A stretch of 64,000 nt of DNA from UBA6109 sp035366835. Lineage in GTDB: Bacteria; Desulfobacterota; Syntrophia; Syntrophales; UBA6109. The DNA is taken from NCBI GenBank assembly GCA_035366835.1, contig DAOSIS010000004.1:1-64000 (forward strand), read 5' to 3'. Every line of letters starts with the position of its first letter. The first letter of the stretch is position 1. The notes beneath the pieces were generated by a model. The model had not been told where the DNA came from. It worked only from the letters and a program-made list of their open reading frames with translations, and ran no database searches. A program made the translations under genes and the position numbers. Positions 25,679 to 33,749 of this stretch are shown piece by piece.

Positions 25679-26584
25679 GTGAAAAGAAAGACGAAGATTC
25701 TCGTGATCGCACTTCTTGCCGTCATCGCTCTCGGCGCCGGTGTCGCCTGTTGGATTCTTGCCGGTCCCTTCGGCGTGCCGACGCTTGTTACGGTAAACGG
25801 AGAAGGAATTCCGGTGAGCCGTTTCCACGATGAACTGGCCAAAATCGAACCGGCCTACCGCGACCTGCTGAAGGAGGAACCGGGACAACTACTGGACGGC
25901 ATGGTCAACCAAGTCCTGCTGCTGCAGCAAGCAAAGAAGGAAGGAGTTTCGGCCGCCAAGGGAGAGGACTCCACCACGCCGGTCAAGGTCGATAAGGATC
26001 AGGCGACGATCCGGGCCTTCCTGGAAAAGCGAATGGCCGCGCTGCCGGCGATCACTCCGCAGGAAGTGGAGAGCATCTACGAGACCTACAAGAGCCAGTT
26101 TGCCGGGCAGGCAAAAGAAGCGGTGGCGCCTCTAATCCGGGAGACGCTGGAACGGCAGCGGCAGATGGAGGCGATACAGAAACTGATTGCCGATTTGCGC
26201 CAGAGCGCCGTGATCGAGCTCAATCAGAAGGAATACGCGAAGCTTTCCGCCCCCGCGCCCGGTTCCGAGACGCAATCCGAGGCGGACTTCGGCAGGGCGC
26301 TGACGGGCGGCAAACCCCTGGTGGTAGATTTCGGCTCCAACACCTGCATCCCCTGCCGCCAGTTGCGGCCGGTTCTGCAGACGATACGCCAAAGCTATGC
26401 GGGCAAGCTGGAGGTGTTGGTCATCGACATCCAGAAGAACGAAAAGCTGGCACGGGAGTATCAGATTCAGGTGATCCCCACGGTGATCTTCTTCGACCGC
26501 TCGGGAAAGGAAGTGTTCCGCCATCAGGGCTTCATGAGTGAAGACAGGATCAAGGAACAGATCGCGAAGATGGGCGTCGGGTGA
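25679..26584 (+). CDS. SurA_N-like domain fused to a thioredoxin domain
   Basis: GTG 25679 follows AAGGAAAGGAAG. The 301-residue product has one membrane anchor (LVIALLAVIALGAGVACWIL), then a SurA/PrsA-type chaperone N-domain (TVNGEGIPVSRFHDELAKIE, LLDGMVNQVLLLQQAKKEGV) without a parvulin isomerase domain. The last 110 residues or so are a thioredoxin domain with CIPC (DFGSNTCIPCRQLRPVLQTI). This is a chaperone arm tied to a thiol-redox site, apparently for handling an exported client protein. It follows ccdA by about 100 bp. Confidence 0.82.
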   Translation: MKRKTKILVIALLAVIALGAGVACWILAGPFGVPTLVTVNGEGIPVSRFHDELAKIEPAYRDLLKEEPGQLLDGMVNQVLLLQQAKKEGVSAAKGEDSTTPVKVDKDQATIRAFLEKRMAALPAITPQEVESIYETYKSQFAGQAKEAVAPLIRETLERQRQMEAIQKLIADLRQSAVIELNQKEYAKLSAPAPGSETQSEADFGRALTGGKPLVVDFGSNTCIPCRQLRPVLQTIRQSYAGKLEVLVIDIQKNEKLAREYQIQVIPTVIFFDRSGKEVFRHQGFMSEDRIKEQIAKMGVG

Positions 26585-26805
26585 GGCGTCGAGAGGTCGG
26601 GGACGCCAGACGACAGCCGGGACGGCGGACGCGGGGCGGCAGGATCGGTGGCGCGGTGTTGCGGGAAAAACGGCGTCCGTCTCGAAGCGAGAGGGCGGCC
26701 GTTACCGACAGGCTGCGGAGCTTGAACGGCGCTCTAAGATCGGCTATGGTGTCCGTAGCGGAACCTCTTTAGAACTCCGGGAAACGGCGGCCGTCTTTGG
26801 GGGAA

Positions 26806-27870
26806 ATGTTCGGATCGATGGAGCAAGCGATTTTTGACCGGGAAACCGCCTCGCAAGGCGGGAACGTACGGAGGGGCCTGACCGTCCTGCTGGCGGCCGC
26901 CGGCATCGGCCTCATGGTCTTCTATTCGGCCTGCGATTTCGCGGCCTGTTCCTATCTTCAGGGGGATATCTGGGGCCTCGACCTCAAGATCGTGGGCATC
27001 GTCTACATGACGGCGATCCTGCTTCTTGCCCTGGTGAAACAGGCCGATCTGTTGCGAATGCTGCTGTCGGGAGGAATCGGAGTGGAAATCTATCTCGTCG
27101 CCTTTCAGATCAGGGAAGATGTCTACTGTCCCTTTTGCCTTGCCTTCGCGCTCCTGGTGATCGCCGCCTTTGCGGTCAACTATCGGCGTCCGCATGCCGA
27201 CGGCAATCCGTGGCGCAGATGGCTGATCTACGGAATGGGCGACGCGGCGCTTCCCGGCAAGCGGAGAATCCCGCTTCTGGTCTTCGCGTTCCTGGGATAT
27301 TTCTTTGTCGCGCTGACCTTGAACGGCACGGCGACGCCCGCCTACGGGGCGGACAAGGCCGTTCTCCCCTCTTTCGGTTCGGGAAACGTGGAAGTGATCG
27401 CCTTCAGCGACTATTTCTGCCCTCCCTGCCAAGCGCTGGAACCGCAGGCGGCGCCGCTCCTGGAAGAACTGCACGCCGGCGGAAAGGTGAAGGTCACCTT
27501 CGTCGACACCCCCTTTCACAAGATGACGGCAACCTATGCCCGCTATTTTCTCTATTCCCTGCAGGACGGCGGCACCCTGCAGGATGCGGAGCGGGTGAGG
27601 GCCGTCCTGTTCGATACGGCGAAGAAGAACGCGGCGCCGACGGAAGAAGCCCTGAAGGCCCTCCTCGCCTCGAGGCAGGTCTCCTGGAGACCCATCGAAC
27701 TGAAGCCGGTATACGACGAATGGAACCGCCTTCTGAACGCCCATAAGGTGCGCGCCACCCCCACATTCGTGATCCGCTATTCCGAAGCCGATACAAGAAC
27801 GTTCGTGGGGACCGACAACATCCTCGAAGGTCTGAAGGCGCTGCGCGCGGCAGTCGGAACCGGGGGATAG
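26806..27870 (+). CDS. VKOR-like membrane domain fused to a DsbA-like thioredoxin domain
   Basis: The N-terminal half has four hydrophobic helices with paired cysteines in the loop (YSACDFAACSYL) and the VKOR redox motif CPFC (REDVYCPFCLAFALLVIAAF). A further helix leads into a DsbA-like thioredoxin domain with CPPC (IAFSDYFCPPCQALEPQAAP) and cis-Pro (KVRATPTFVIRYSEA). Bacterial VKOR-DsbA fusions make disulfides in exported proteins. About 354 residues. Start uncertain: ATG 26806 or 26818. No recognisable gene lies in 26585-26800. Confidence 0.82.
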   Translation: MFGSMEQAIFDRETASQGGNVRRGLTVLLAAAGIGLMVFYSACDFAACSYLQGDIWGLDLKIVGIVYMTAILLLALVKQADLLRMLLSGGIGVEIYLVAFQIREDVYCPFCLAFALLVIAAFAVNYRRPHADGNPWRRWLIYGMGDAALPGKRRIPLLVFAFLGYFFVALTLNGTATPAYGADKAVLPSFGSGNVEVIAFSDYFCPPCQALEPQAAPLLEELHAGGKVKVTFVDTPFHKMTATYARYFLYSLQDGGTLQDAERVRAVLFDTAKKNAAPTEEALKALLASRQVSWRPIELKPVYDEWNRLLNAHKVRATPTFVIRYSEADTRTFVGTDNILEGLKALRAAVGTGG

Positions 27871-27917
27871 GAACGCGGCCGCCGAATCCCTCCCTGTCAC
27901 CCTCCGACAGAAATCGC

Positions 27918-27945
27918 TTGACTCGGCGGAGCCTTTCAAGATACT
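27918..27945 (+). promoter_or_regulatory. Sigma-70-like promoter for cstA
   Basis: TTGACT (27918-27923) and GATACT (27940-27945) with a 16-bp spacer lie about 125 bp upstream of the cstA ATG (28071). Confidence 0.5.
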
Positions 27946-28070
27946 TTCCAAACAACTTTTTTCACAGGCAATTTGGCGCTTCGTTGAACGGCGCCGGGAG
28001 GTGAAGAGAAGCGGTAAAGGGTTCGTATCACGGGTAACGTCTTTTTTTCTTGCTGAAAGGAGCGTCCGTC

Positions 28071-29756
28071 ATGAACTCGATTGTCGTTCTTCTTTTGGGC
28101 TTCGCAGTTGCCTTCATCGGTTATCGTTTCTACGCCAAGTACATCGACGAAAAAATCATCAAATCCGACGAAAAAAGGGCCACGCCGGCCAAGATGTATA
28201 TGGACGGCGTGGAGTTCATGCCCACCAGCAAAAACATCCTGTTCGGTTACCAGTTCAAATCGATTGCCGGCGCCGCCCCGATCATCGGACCGATCATCGC
28301 CATCCAGTGGGGCTGGCTCCCGGCCCTGATCTGGATCCTCGCCGGCGCCTTCTTCATCGGCTGGGTGCAGGACTATTCGAGCGCCATGATGGCGATGCGC
28401 AACGACGGGGCCTCCTTCGGGGGACTGAGCCATCGCCTGATTTCGCCCCGCGCCCGCATCATCCTCCTGTCCTTCATCTATTTCTACCTCCTTCTGATTG
28501 CCGGCGCCTTCGGAAACGTCGTCGTCAGCACGGCGATCGGCCTGAAGGCGGCGCCCATGGCCTGGCTCTTCCTCACCGTCGGCGGCATCCTCGCGGGGCA
28601 GATGATCTACAGGTGGCGCAAGGACATCTTGTTCACGACGGTCCTGACCGTCGTCATCGCGGTGCTGGGCATCTTCTTCGGGACCATGGCGCCTTCCGAC
28701 AGGATCATCGGCGCCGACCTGTCCAACAGCCGGCCCCTCTGGGCGTTCCTCGCCTTCTTGTTTTGCTACTTCGGCGCGGTGCTCCCGATCTGGCGTTTCG
28801 CACTGCCCATCAACTACGTGGCCTCGTACATCGTCTTCCTGGGGCTCCTCTTCGGGATCGTCGGCGTCTTCGTCCTGCATCCCAACTTCACGCTCCCGGC
28901 CTTCACGGGTTTTGAAATCCGCATCGGGCCCCTCTGGCCGATCCTCTTCGTCACCATCGCCTGCGGCTCCATCTCCGGCTGGCACAGCATCGTCTCCAGT
29001 TCCGGCACGGCCCGGCAGCTCGAGAACGAGCTCGACGCCCGTCCCGTGGGCGGCGGCGTCATGTTCGTCGAGATGATGCTCGCGCTCTTCGCCCTGGTCA
29101 TCGCGGGCACGATCTATGCCTCCTCCGCCGAATACGGCGCAGCCGTCTCCAAAGGTCCCGGCGTCATCTTTGCGGCGGGCGTGTCCACCTTCCTGGGCGC
29201 CATCGGCATCCCGGCGGAATTCGGCCGCTCGTACGGAAGCGTCATGATGATCGTCCTGGCGATCACGATCATGCAGCTCGTCATGCGGTTCATGCGCGTG
29301 GCCACGTCCGAACTCCTGAGCGACGTCCACCCCGTCTTCAAGAACGCCCATGTCGGCACCATCATCGCCAGCATCCTCGGCATGATCCTCGTCCTCACGG
29401 GCTGGTGGCAGTACCTGTGGGTCCTCTTCGGGGGCGCCAACCAGCTGATGGCCTCCCTGGCGCTCATGCTGGTCACGGCCTGGATGATGTCGGAAGGGAA
29501 GAGCTACGCCTGGAGCTTCTATCCCATGATCTTCATGTTTATCACGACCATCGCCGCGCTGGTCTACACGTCCTACGGACTCCTGATGAAGGTCTTCTCC
29601 GGGGCCGTCAAGGGAGAGGCGCTGGTGGGCAACACCCTGATGGGCGTCGTGGGATTCTTCCTCGTCATCGCGGCCCTGATCCTCGGCGCCGAGGCGTTCA
29701 AGGCCTTCAACCGCTACCGCGCACTCCAGGGGCAGAAGGCCTCGTCGGCCGCCTGA
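28071..29756 (+). CDS. cstA: CstA-family carbon starvation/peptide or pyruvate transporter
   Basis: A 561-residue membrane protein with AAAGGAG eight bases before ATG 28071. It has the N-terminal CstA block (GYRFYAKYIDEKIIKSDEKR, FGYQFKSIAGAAPIIGPIIA, WGWLPALIWILAGAFFIGWV) and at least 14 hydrophobic helices. It is the short form without the extra C-terminal domain of E. coli CstA (701 residues). Family members import peptides or pyruvate. A hairpin (29781-29809) separates it from a small gene and two ArsA-like ATPase genes, suggesting partial read-through. Confidence 0.93.
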   Translation: MNSIVVLLLGFAVAFIGYRFYAKYIDEKIIKSDEKRATPAKMYMDGVEFMPTSKNILFGYQFKSIAGAAPIIGPIIAIQWGWLPALIWILAGAFFIGWVQDYSSAMMAMRNDGASFGGLSHRLISPRARIILLSFIYFYLLLIAGAFGNVVVSTAIGLKAAPMAWLFLTVGGILAGQMIYRWRKDILFTTVLTVVIAVLGIFFGTMAPSDRIIGADLSNSRPLWAFLAFLFCYFGAVLPIWRFALPINYVASYIVFLGLLFGIVGVFVLHPNFTLPAFTGFEIRIGPLWPILFVTIACGSISGWHSIVSSSGTARQLENELDARPVGGGVMFVEMMLALFALVIAGTIYASSAEYGAAVSKGPGVIFAAGVSTFLGAIGIPAEFGRSYGSVMMIVLAITIMQLVMRFMRVATSELLSDVHPVFKNAHVGTIIASILGMILVLTGWWQYLWVLFGGANQLMASLALMLVTAWMMSEGKSYAWSFYPMIFMFITTIAALVYTSYGLLMKVFSGAVKGEALVGNTLMGVVGFFLVIAALILGAEAFKAFNRYRALQGQKASSAA

Positions 29757-29780
29757 TCGCGCAAATCCGATCTTCAAGAA

Positions 29781-29809
29781 GCCGTGCGGGCCGCGCAGAC
29801 CCGCACGGC
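29781..29809 (+). terminator. Hairpin between cstA and the downstream small gene
   Basis: A perfect 10-bp inverted repeat GCCGTGCGGG/CCCGCACGGC with a 9-nt loop lies 25 bp after the cstA stop, followed by AATTT rather than a T-run. Probably an attenuating or transcript-processing hairpin. Confidence 0.5.
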
Positions 29810-29836
29810 AATTTCCGGGAAGGAGATTTTCAGCCT

Positions 29837-30103
29837 ATGGGAGACAAGGACAAGGGAGGGTTTTTCCAGGCGATCAAGGAGTTCGTTTACGGGGTCGCCG
29901 CGCATGACTCGGCCCGCTTTGCCCTCAAGACGAGGGCCAGCATGGAGCACCTGTTCATCCTCATCACGATGGGGGACATGCTGGGCGTGCCCATCCTGCC
30001 GCCCTACTATTCGCTGCGGCTCCTGCCGTACGTCGTTCCCCAGATCTCGACCTGGAAGCGCAGGATGCTCCGGGAGAAGGACCTGACCGACGCGTTGGCG
30101 TAA
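29837..30103 (+). CDS. Small membrane-associated protein of unknown function next to ArsA-like ATPases
   Basis: An 88-residue product with AAGGAGA before ATG 29837. It begins MGDKDKGGFFQAIKEFVYGV and has a central apolar stretch (LFILITMGDMLGVPILPPYY) that could be one membrane helix or hairpin, ending with a basic/acidic tail (WKRRMLREKDLTDAL). I recognise no family. The GET3/ArsA fold in general binds hydrophobic helices, and its gene lies 82 bp upstream of such an ATPase, so a client or membrane anchor role is possible (inference). Confidence 0.75.
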   Translation: MGDKDKGGFFQAIKEFVYGVAAHDSARFALKTRASMEHLFILITMGDMLGVPILPPYYSLRLLPYVVPQISTWKRRMLREKDLTDALA

Positions 30104-30185
30104 GGGGAAGGACGGGACGTTTGCCATCGACCGGAACGGGCGGTTTCCGCCGGTTCCCCATGGACTCGACGAACTCGACAAGGGG

Positions 30186-31175
30186 GTGATTCCCATTTCG
30201 TTAGCAAAAATATTCGACCAGCATCCGGATCGCAACTACATTATGTTCGGCGGCAAGGGCGGCCTCGGCAAGACCACGTTTTCCGCGGCGACTGCCTATT
30301 ACCTGGCCAAAAAAGGGAAGAAGGTGCTCGTCTTCTCCGTGGATCCCCAGGCGTCGCTGAGCGACATCTTCAAGCGGGACATCTTCGGCAAGGGCCCGAC
30401 GGAGATCATGCCCAACCTCTACGCCCAGGAAATCGACGCCGACCGGCGCGTGAAGGAGTACCAGGACGAGATCCGCAAGAAGATCCTCGACATGTACGGA
30501 ATGGACAAGATTCCGGAGGAGATCGAAAGCTATATCCAGGCGGCGGCGGCCGAGCCGGCGATGGAGGAGAGCGCGATCTTCGACGAGGTCGTGGACATCG
30601 TCGTCAAGGGCGGCTACGACTACTACATCTACGACCTGGTGCCGCTGGGACACGCCCTGTACTACCTCAGCATGGCCTCCGTGTACGACGCCTGGATCGG
30701 CAAGATCACGGGTCTGCGCGAGCAGATGCGGGAATACGACAAGGTGGCGGCGGTCATCCGGCGCGAGAAGGACATCGACGAGGATCAGATTCTCAACGAG
30801 CTCCTGTATATCAAGGACCGAATCAACAAGTCCTCGCAGATCCTGACGGACAAGAAACAGACCGCCTTCTTCTTCGTGCTGACGGCCGAGGAGATGATCA
30901 TCAAGGACACGCAGAAGGCCGCGGGACTTTTCGCCAAGTTCGACGTCCCGCTCAGCGGGTACATCATCAACCGGGTGCTGTCGCCCGATCTGAAGAACCA
31001 GGTCATCCCCGAGTACCTGAAGAACCGCCTGGCCATGCAGGAGCACTACCTCGAAAAGATCCGGGCGACGTTCGGAAACGAGATCCTGGCCTCCGTTCCC
31101 GAGATGGAGCGGGACGTCACCGGTCTGCCGATGATCGAGAAGATGGCCGCGGCCATGTTCGGGCCGATCGTGTAA
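30186..31175 (+). CDS. ArsA/GET3-family ATPase, subunit 1 (altered switch motif)
   Basis: About 329 residues. The deviant Walker A is intact (YIMFGGKGGLGKTTFSAATA) but the switch II motif reads YDLVPLGHALYYL where ArsA/GET3 has DTAPTGHTLRLL, so the Asp-Thr-Ala-Pro is lost. It is about 40% similar in plan to the 31503 gene, with shared segments ILTDKKQTAFFFVL and RLAMQEHYLEKI. The two may form an unequal heterodimer. GTG 30186 overlaps a strong Shine-Dalgarno; an in-frame ATT at 30195 sits at ideal spacing. Repeat copy C abuts the stop. Confidence 0.88.
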   Translation: MIPISLAKIFDQHPDRNYIMFGGKGGLGKTTFSAATAYYLAKKGKKVLVFSVDPQASLSDIFKRDIFGKGPTEIMPNLYAQEIDADRRVKEYQDEIRKKILDMYGMDKIPEEIESYIQAAAAEPAMEESAIFDEVVDIVVKGGYDYYIYDLVPLGHALYYLSMASVYDAWIGKITGLREQMREYDKVAAVIRREKDIDEDQILNELLYIKDRINKSSQILTDKKQTAFFFVLTAEEMIIKDTQKAAGLFAKFDVPLSGYIINRVLSPDLKNQVIPEYLKNRLAMQEHYLEKIRATFGNEILASVPEMERDVTGLPMIEKMAAAMFGPIV

Positions 31176-31306
31176 CAGGCTGTTCAAAAACGTTCGGATG
31201 CAAGGCTTCCGAAATACTGAGCCGTGAGGCTGGACGGGAAGGTACGTTGAACGGCGAAGGACGAGGAAAACGCAGCCAGACCCAGACGGACGGTTCTCGA
31301 CAGCCT
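31176..31306. repeat. Palindromic intergenic repeat, family 1, copy C
   Basis: About 131 bp starting CAGGCTGTTCAAAAACGTTC and ending GGACGGTTCTCGACAGCCTT. It starts one base after the ArsA-like stop codon, as copy B does after alr. It is more degenerate than copies A and B and lacks the TTCGACAGGCTCA tandem units. A family-2 element follows after 6 bp. Confidence 0.75.
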
Positions 31307-31312
31307 TGCTTA

Positions 31313-31478
31313 TTACTCCGGCAACAAAAGATGCCAATACTGTCATTCCCGCCCCCGCCTTCGCGAGGGTAAACTGCAGCGGGAATCCAGGACAGGACTG
31401 GATGCCCCCGGATCGAGTCCGGGGCAGGCTTATCAAGTCCGGCATGACAACCATTGATATGTTTACTTGCCGGAGTAA
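31313..31478. repeat. MITE-like repeat, family 2, copy 2
   Basis: 166 bp with perfect 12-bp terminal inverted repeats TTACTCCGGCAA/TTGCCGGAGTAA. It is identical to copy 3 (38893-39058) except for one base in the left terminus, so both moved recently. It carries no open frame of note and lies 25 bp before the second ArsA-like gene, so it separates that gene from its partner. Confidence 0.93.
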
Positions 31479-31502
31479 AAAGATCTCAAGGAGGATGGGA
31501 TA

Positions 31503-32483
31503 ATGGTCAACGTCACGGTCAGTATGTCCCGTTACATGCAGGATAATCCCCGTCTGAAATATATCTTTTTCGGTGGCAAGGGCGGCGTCGGCAAGACCGT
31601 CATGGCCGGGGCGGCGGCCCTCTGGGCCGCCAAGCAGGGCAAGAAGACGCTGCTGGCCTCCACGAACCCCGTGCACAGCCTCTCCACCCTCTTGGAGCAG
31701 GACGTGTTCGGGAAGCCCGCGGTCGTGTGCGACGAGAAGAACTGCTACGCCTTCGAGATCGACACAAAGGACACCATCGAGCGGTCCAAGCAGCAGATCC
31801 GCGAGAAGATCAACTGGTTCCTGAAATTCGCCGACCTGACGACGAAGGCGGACGAATTCGTCGAATCGGCGACGATGAACCCGGCCTTCGAGGAATCCGC
31901 CATGTTCGAGAACATGATGGAGCTCATGTTCAAGGACGAGTACGATTTCTACGTCTTCGACACGGCGCCGACGGCCAATGCCCGGCGACTCCTGGGCATG
32001 TCCAAGGTCTACTCCCTGTGGGTGGAGAAGATGCTCAAGAGCCGGGAGGAGGCCAAGTCGCTCCGGGAGATGCTGTCGTTCTCGAAAAAGCAGGAGAAGG
32101 ACCCCCTCCTGGACTACCTGCTGGACTTCCGCAAGCGGATGGGCCACGCCGGCGAACTCCTGACCGACAAGAACCTGACCTCCTTCTTCTTCGTGACGCT
32201 TCCCGAGAGTCTCCCCATCGCCGTCATCACGCGTTTCATCTCCTGGTTCCATGAATTCGGCATCCCGGTGGGCGGGGTCGTCGTGAACGGCCTCATCCAG
32301 AAGAGCCAGATGGCGGCGGACACCGCCCAGTTCGTACAAAACCGGGTCGCCATGCAGGACGAACACATGGAGGAGATCTGGCAGATCTTCGGCGACCGCG
32401 TCCGGGCCGTCGTCCCCCTCTTCGAGACCGAGGTGAGGGGCGCCAAGATGCTCAACCGCCTCGCCGACAACCTATTTCAATAG
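31503..32483 (+). CDS. ArsA/GET3-family ATPase, subunit 2
   Basis: A 326-residue ATPase with deviant Walker A (YIFFGGKGGVGKTVMAGAAA), an intact switch motif YVFDTAPTANARRLLGMSKV and ArsA-like end (FETEVRGAKMLNRLADNLF). AAGGAGG lies upstream of ATG 31503. Lacking the tandem duplication of E. coli ArsA (583 residues), it would work as a dimer, perhaps with the 30186 product. No arsB lies nearby; the arsenic operon is 8 kb away, so a protein-targeting or transporter-linked role is equally possible. Confidence 0.9.
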   Translation: MVNVTVSMSRYMQDNPRLKYIFFGGKGGVGKTVMAGAAALWAAKQGKKTLLASTNPVHSLSTLLEQDVFGKPAVVCDEKNCYAFEIDTKDTIERSKQQIREKINWFLKFADLTTKADEFVESATMNPAFEESAMFENMMELMFKDEYDFYVFDTAPTANARRLLGMSKVYSLWVEKMLKSREEAKSLREMLSFSKKQEKDPLLDYLLDFRKRMGHAGELLTDKNLTSFFFVTLPESLPIAVITRFISWFHEFGIPVGGVVVNGLIQKSQMAADTAQFVQNRVAMQDEHMEEIWQIFGDRVRAVVPLFETEVRGAKMLNRLADNLFQ

Positions 32484-32526
32484 ATGTCTCCATAGGACAG
32501 CGCCCATTAAGATCCCGGCATCCAGG

Positions 32527-32567
32527 AACGGGGACAGATCTATTTTAAAAATAGATCTGTCCCCGTT
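32527..32567. repeat. GGGGACAG palindrome (REP-like), family 3
   Basis: A perfect 20-bp inverted repeat AACGGGGACAGATCTATTTT with a 1-nt centre lies 43 bp after the second ArsA-like gene. The GGGGACAG palindromes are typical of REP elements moved by Y1 (RAYT) transposases. It can also act as a bidirectional terminator. Confidence 0.85.
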
Positions 32568-32581
32568 TCCACGGCAATAAT

Positions 32582-32665
32582 GAGGCGTTCATACAGGAGA
32601 TCGAGCGGACCATCGGAGGAGCACTGGTTGCCCGGCCGAATGGTAGGCCAAAAGCTGGGAATAAA
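32582..32665 (+). pseudogene. C-terminal remnant of a REP-associated transposase
   Basis: Twenty-eight codons (EAFIQEIERTIGGALVARPN, then GRPKAGNK) look like the C-terminal tail of Y1-type REP transposases, which usually end in a basic GRPK tail. The frame runs on into the next gene, whose own Shine-Dalgarno and GTG lie further down. No catalytic HUH region is left. It sits right next to a REP palindrome. Confidence 0.5.
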
Positions 32666-32707
32666 ATGGGCGCTGTCCCTATTTTCCCGGATAACAGGAG
32701 ATTAAAA

Positions 32708-33745
32708 GTGGATAGGCGCTATGAGAGGTTTTATGAAAAGCTCTCCAAAGATATGCCTGACTGGAAGGAAGTATATGTGGATTCATTCAGAAAATGGCTT
32801 AAGAAAAAAGGTGCTTATACAGATTTTTGCCGCTCATTTGATGCATTTAATGTGGCTACGACAATAGAGTATTTTCAAAAGTATAAAAATTTAGGTGATG
32901 AAGAGGATGACTTTGATGAGATTATTGAAAAGACTGGACTTTACGAGCTTAATAATCCTTTTCAGAACCGAGTAATTAGACAGTGGTTTTCTGAGAGTCT
33001 AAGGGCATGTGGGTGCTACGATGGACGAGGGAATATATTCAATGGACAGGCGGTCACAACTGGATCGGAACCTTTTAACGAGGAAGATTTTGATATTTTT
33101 CTAAGAACATTTGACATTGATTGCTACAGGACAAATCAGGATTGTGAAGTATTGATCGTTGGATCCTGTAATTTTGATGAGAACGCGGTTTTGAAGCATC
33201 TTAGAAGTAGGGAAGTTGAAGGTGTTCTTGTGTACTCTCAGGAAATGGCGGCTAGTTATTTGTTTTGTGGAAGAGATCCCTATGAAGATGTGGAGGTTTT
33301 AAGAGAATATATTAAGGGACATCCTGCGATTCAATTCTGTCTGCGTAACGGATACGATCTCCCACGTCAGCAATACGGAATGGGTGTTGATACATGGGAC
33401 CATCAGCTGTTACAGAAGGTTGGATTGTTAAGATATCTTGGTTATCACGTTGGTGGAAAAGGCAAATTGCCCTCAGAAAGAAGAGATATTCTTTCTCGGG
33501 CTTTAAAATGTTACTTGCCAGTGGGAAAATTACCAAAGTATTATTTGCAGGAGTGGGGATCTCCACAGTCTGCGGAAAGACTAAAAAAAATGGCTAATTC
33601 GATTGCAACGTTTATACGTAACGCAAAAATAAAACAGAAACCACCTTTACAAGCAATCAGGGATTGGGAAACGGATCTTAATTGGTTGAGAGACGAATAT
33701 TACAATGGCCAATTCCCTTGGCCGTCTACAAATATCTATTACTAA
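32708..33745 (+). CDS. AT-rich orphan gene, unknown function
   Basis: Start GTG 32708 with CAGGAG seven bases upstream. The 345-residue protein begins VDRRYERFYEKLSKDMPDWK and contains two segments: a mixed alpha/beta part (CEVLIVGSCNFDENAVLKHL, EGVLVYSQEMAASYLFCGRD) and a helical C-terminus (WGSPQSAERLKKMANSIATF; AIRDWETDLNWLRDEYY). No family recognised. Base composition is far more AT-rich than the neighbours and codon use differs, so it was acquired by transfer. It is flanked by REP-type palindromes; a defence or mobile-island cargo role is possible but unproven. Confidence 0.75.
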   Translation: MDRRYERFYEKLSKDMPDWKEVYVDSFRKWLKKKGAYTDFCRSFDAFNVATTIEYFQKYKNLGDEEDDFDEIIEKTGLYELNNPFQNRVIRQWFSESLRACGCYDGRGNIFNGQAVTTGSEPFNEEDFDIFLRTFDIDCYRTNQDCEVLIVGSCNFDENAVLKHLRSREVEGVLVYSQEMAASYLFCGRDPYEDVEVLREYIKGHPAIQFCLRNGYDLPRQQYGMGVDTWDHQLLQKVGLLRYLGYHVGGKGKLPSERRDILSRALKCYLPVGKLPKYYLQEWGSPQSAERLKKMANSIATFIRNAKIKQKPPLQAIRDWETDLNWLRDEYYNGQFPWPSTNIYY

Positions 33746-33749
33746 GATT

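Noticed and set aside
26581..26772. A 63-residue frame after the SurA_N-thioredoxin gene
   Set aside because: It is Arg-rich and shows no Shine-Dalgarno; it looks like chance coding in a GC-rich gap.
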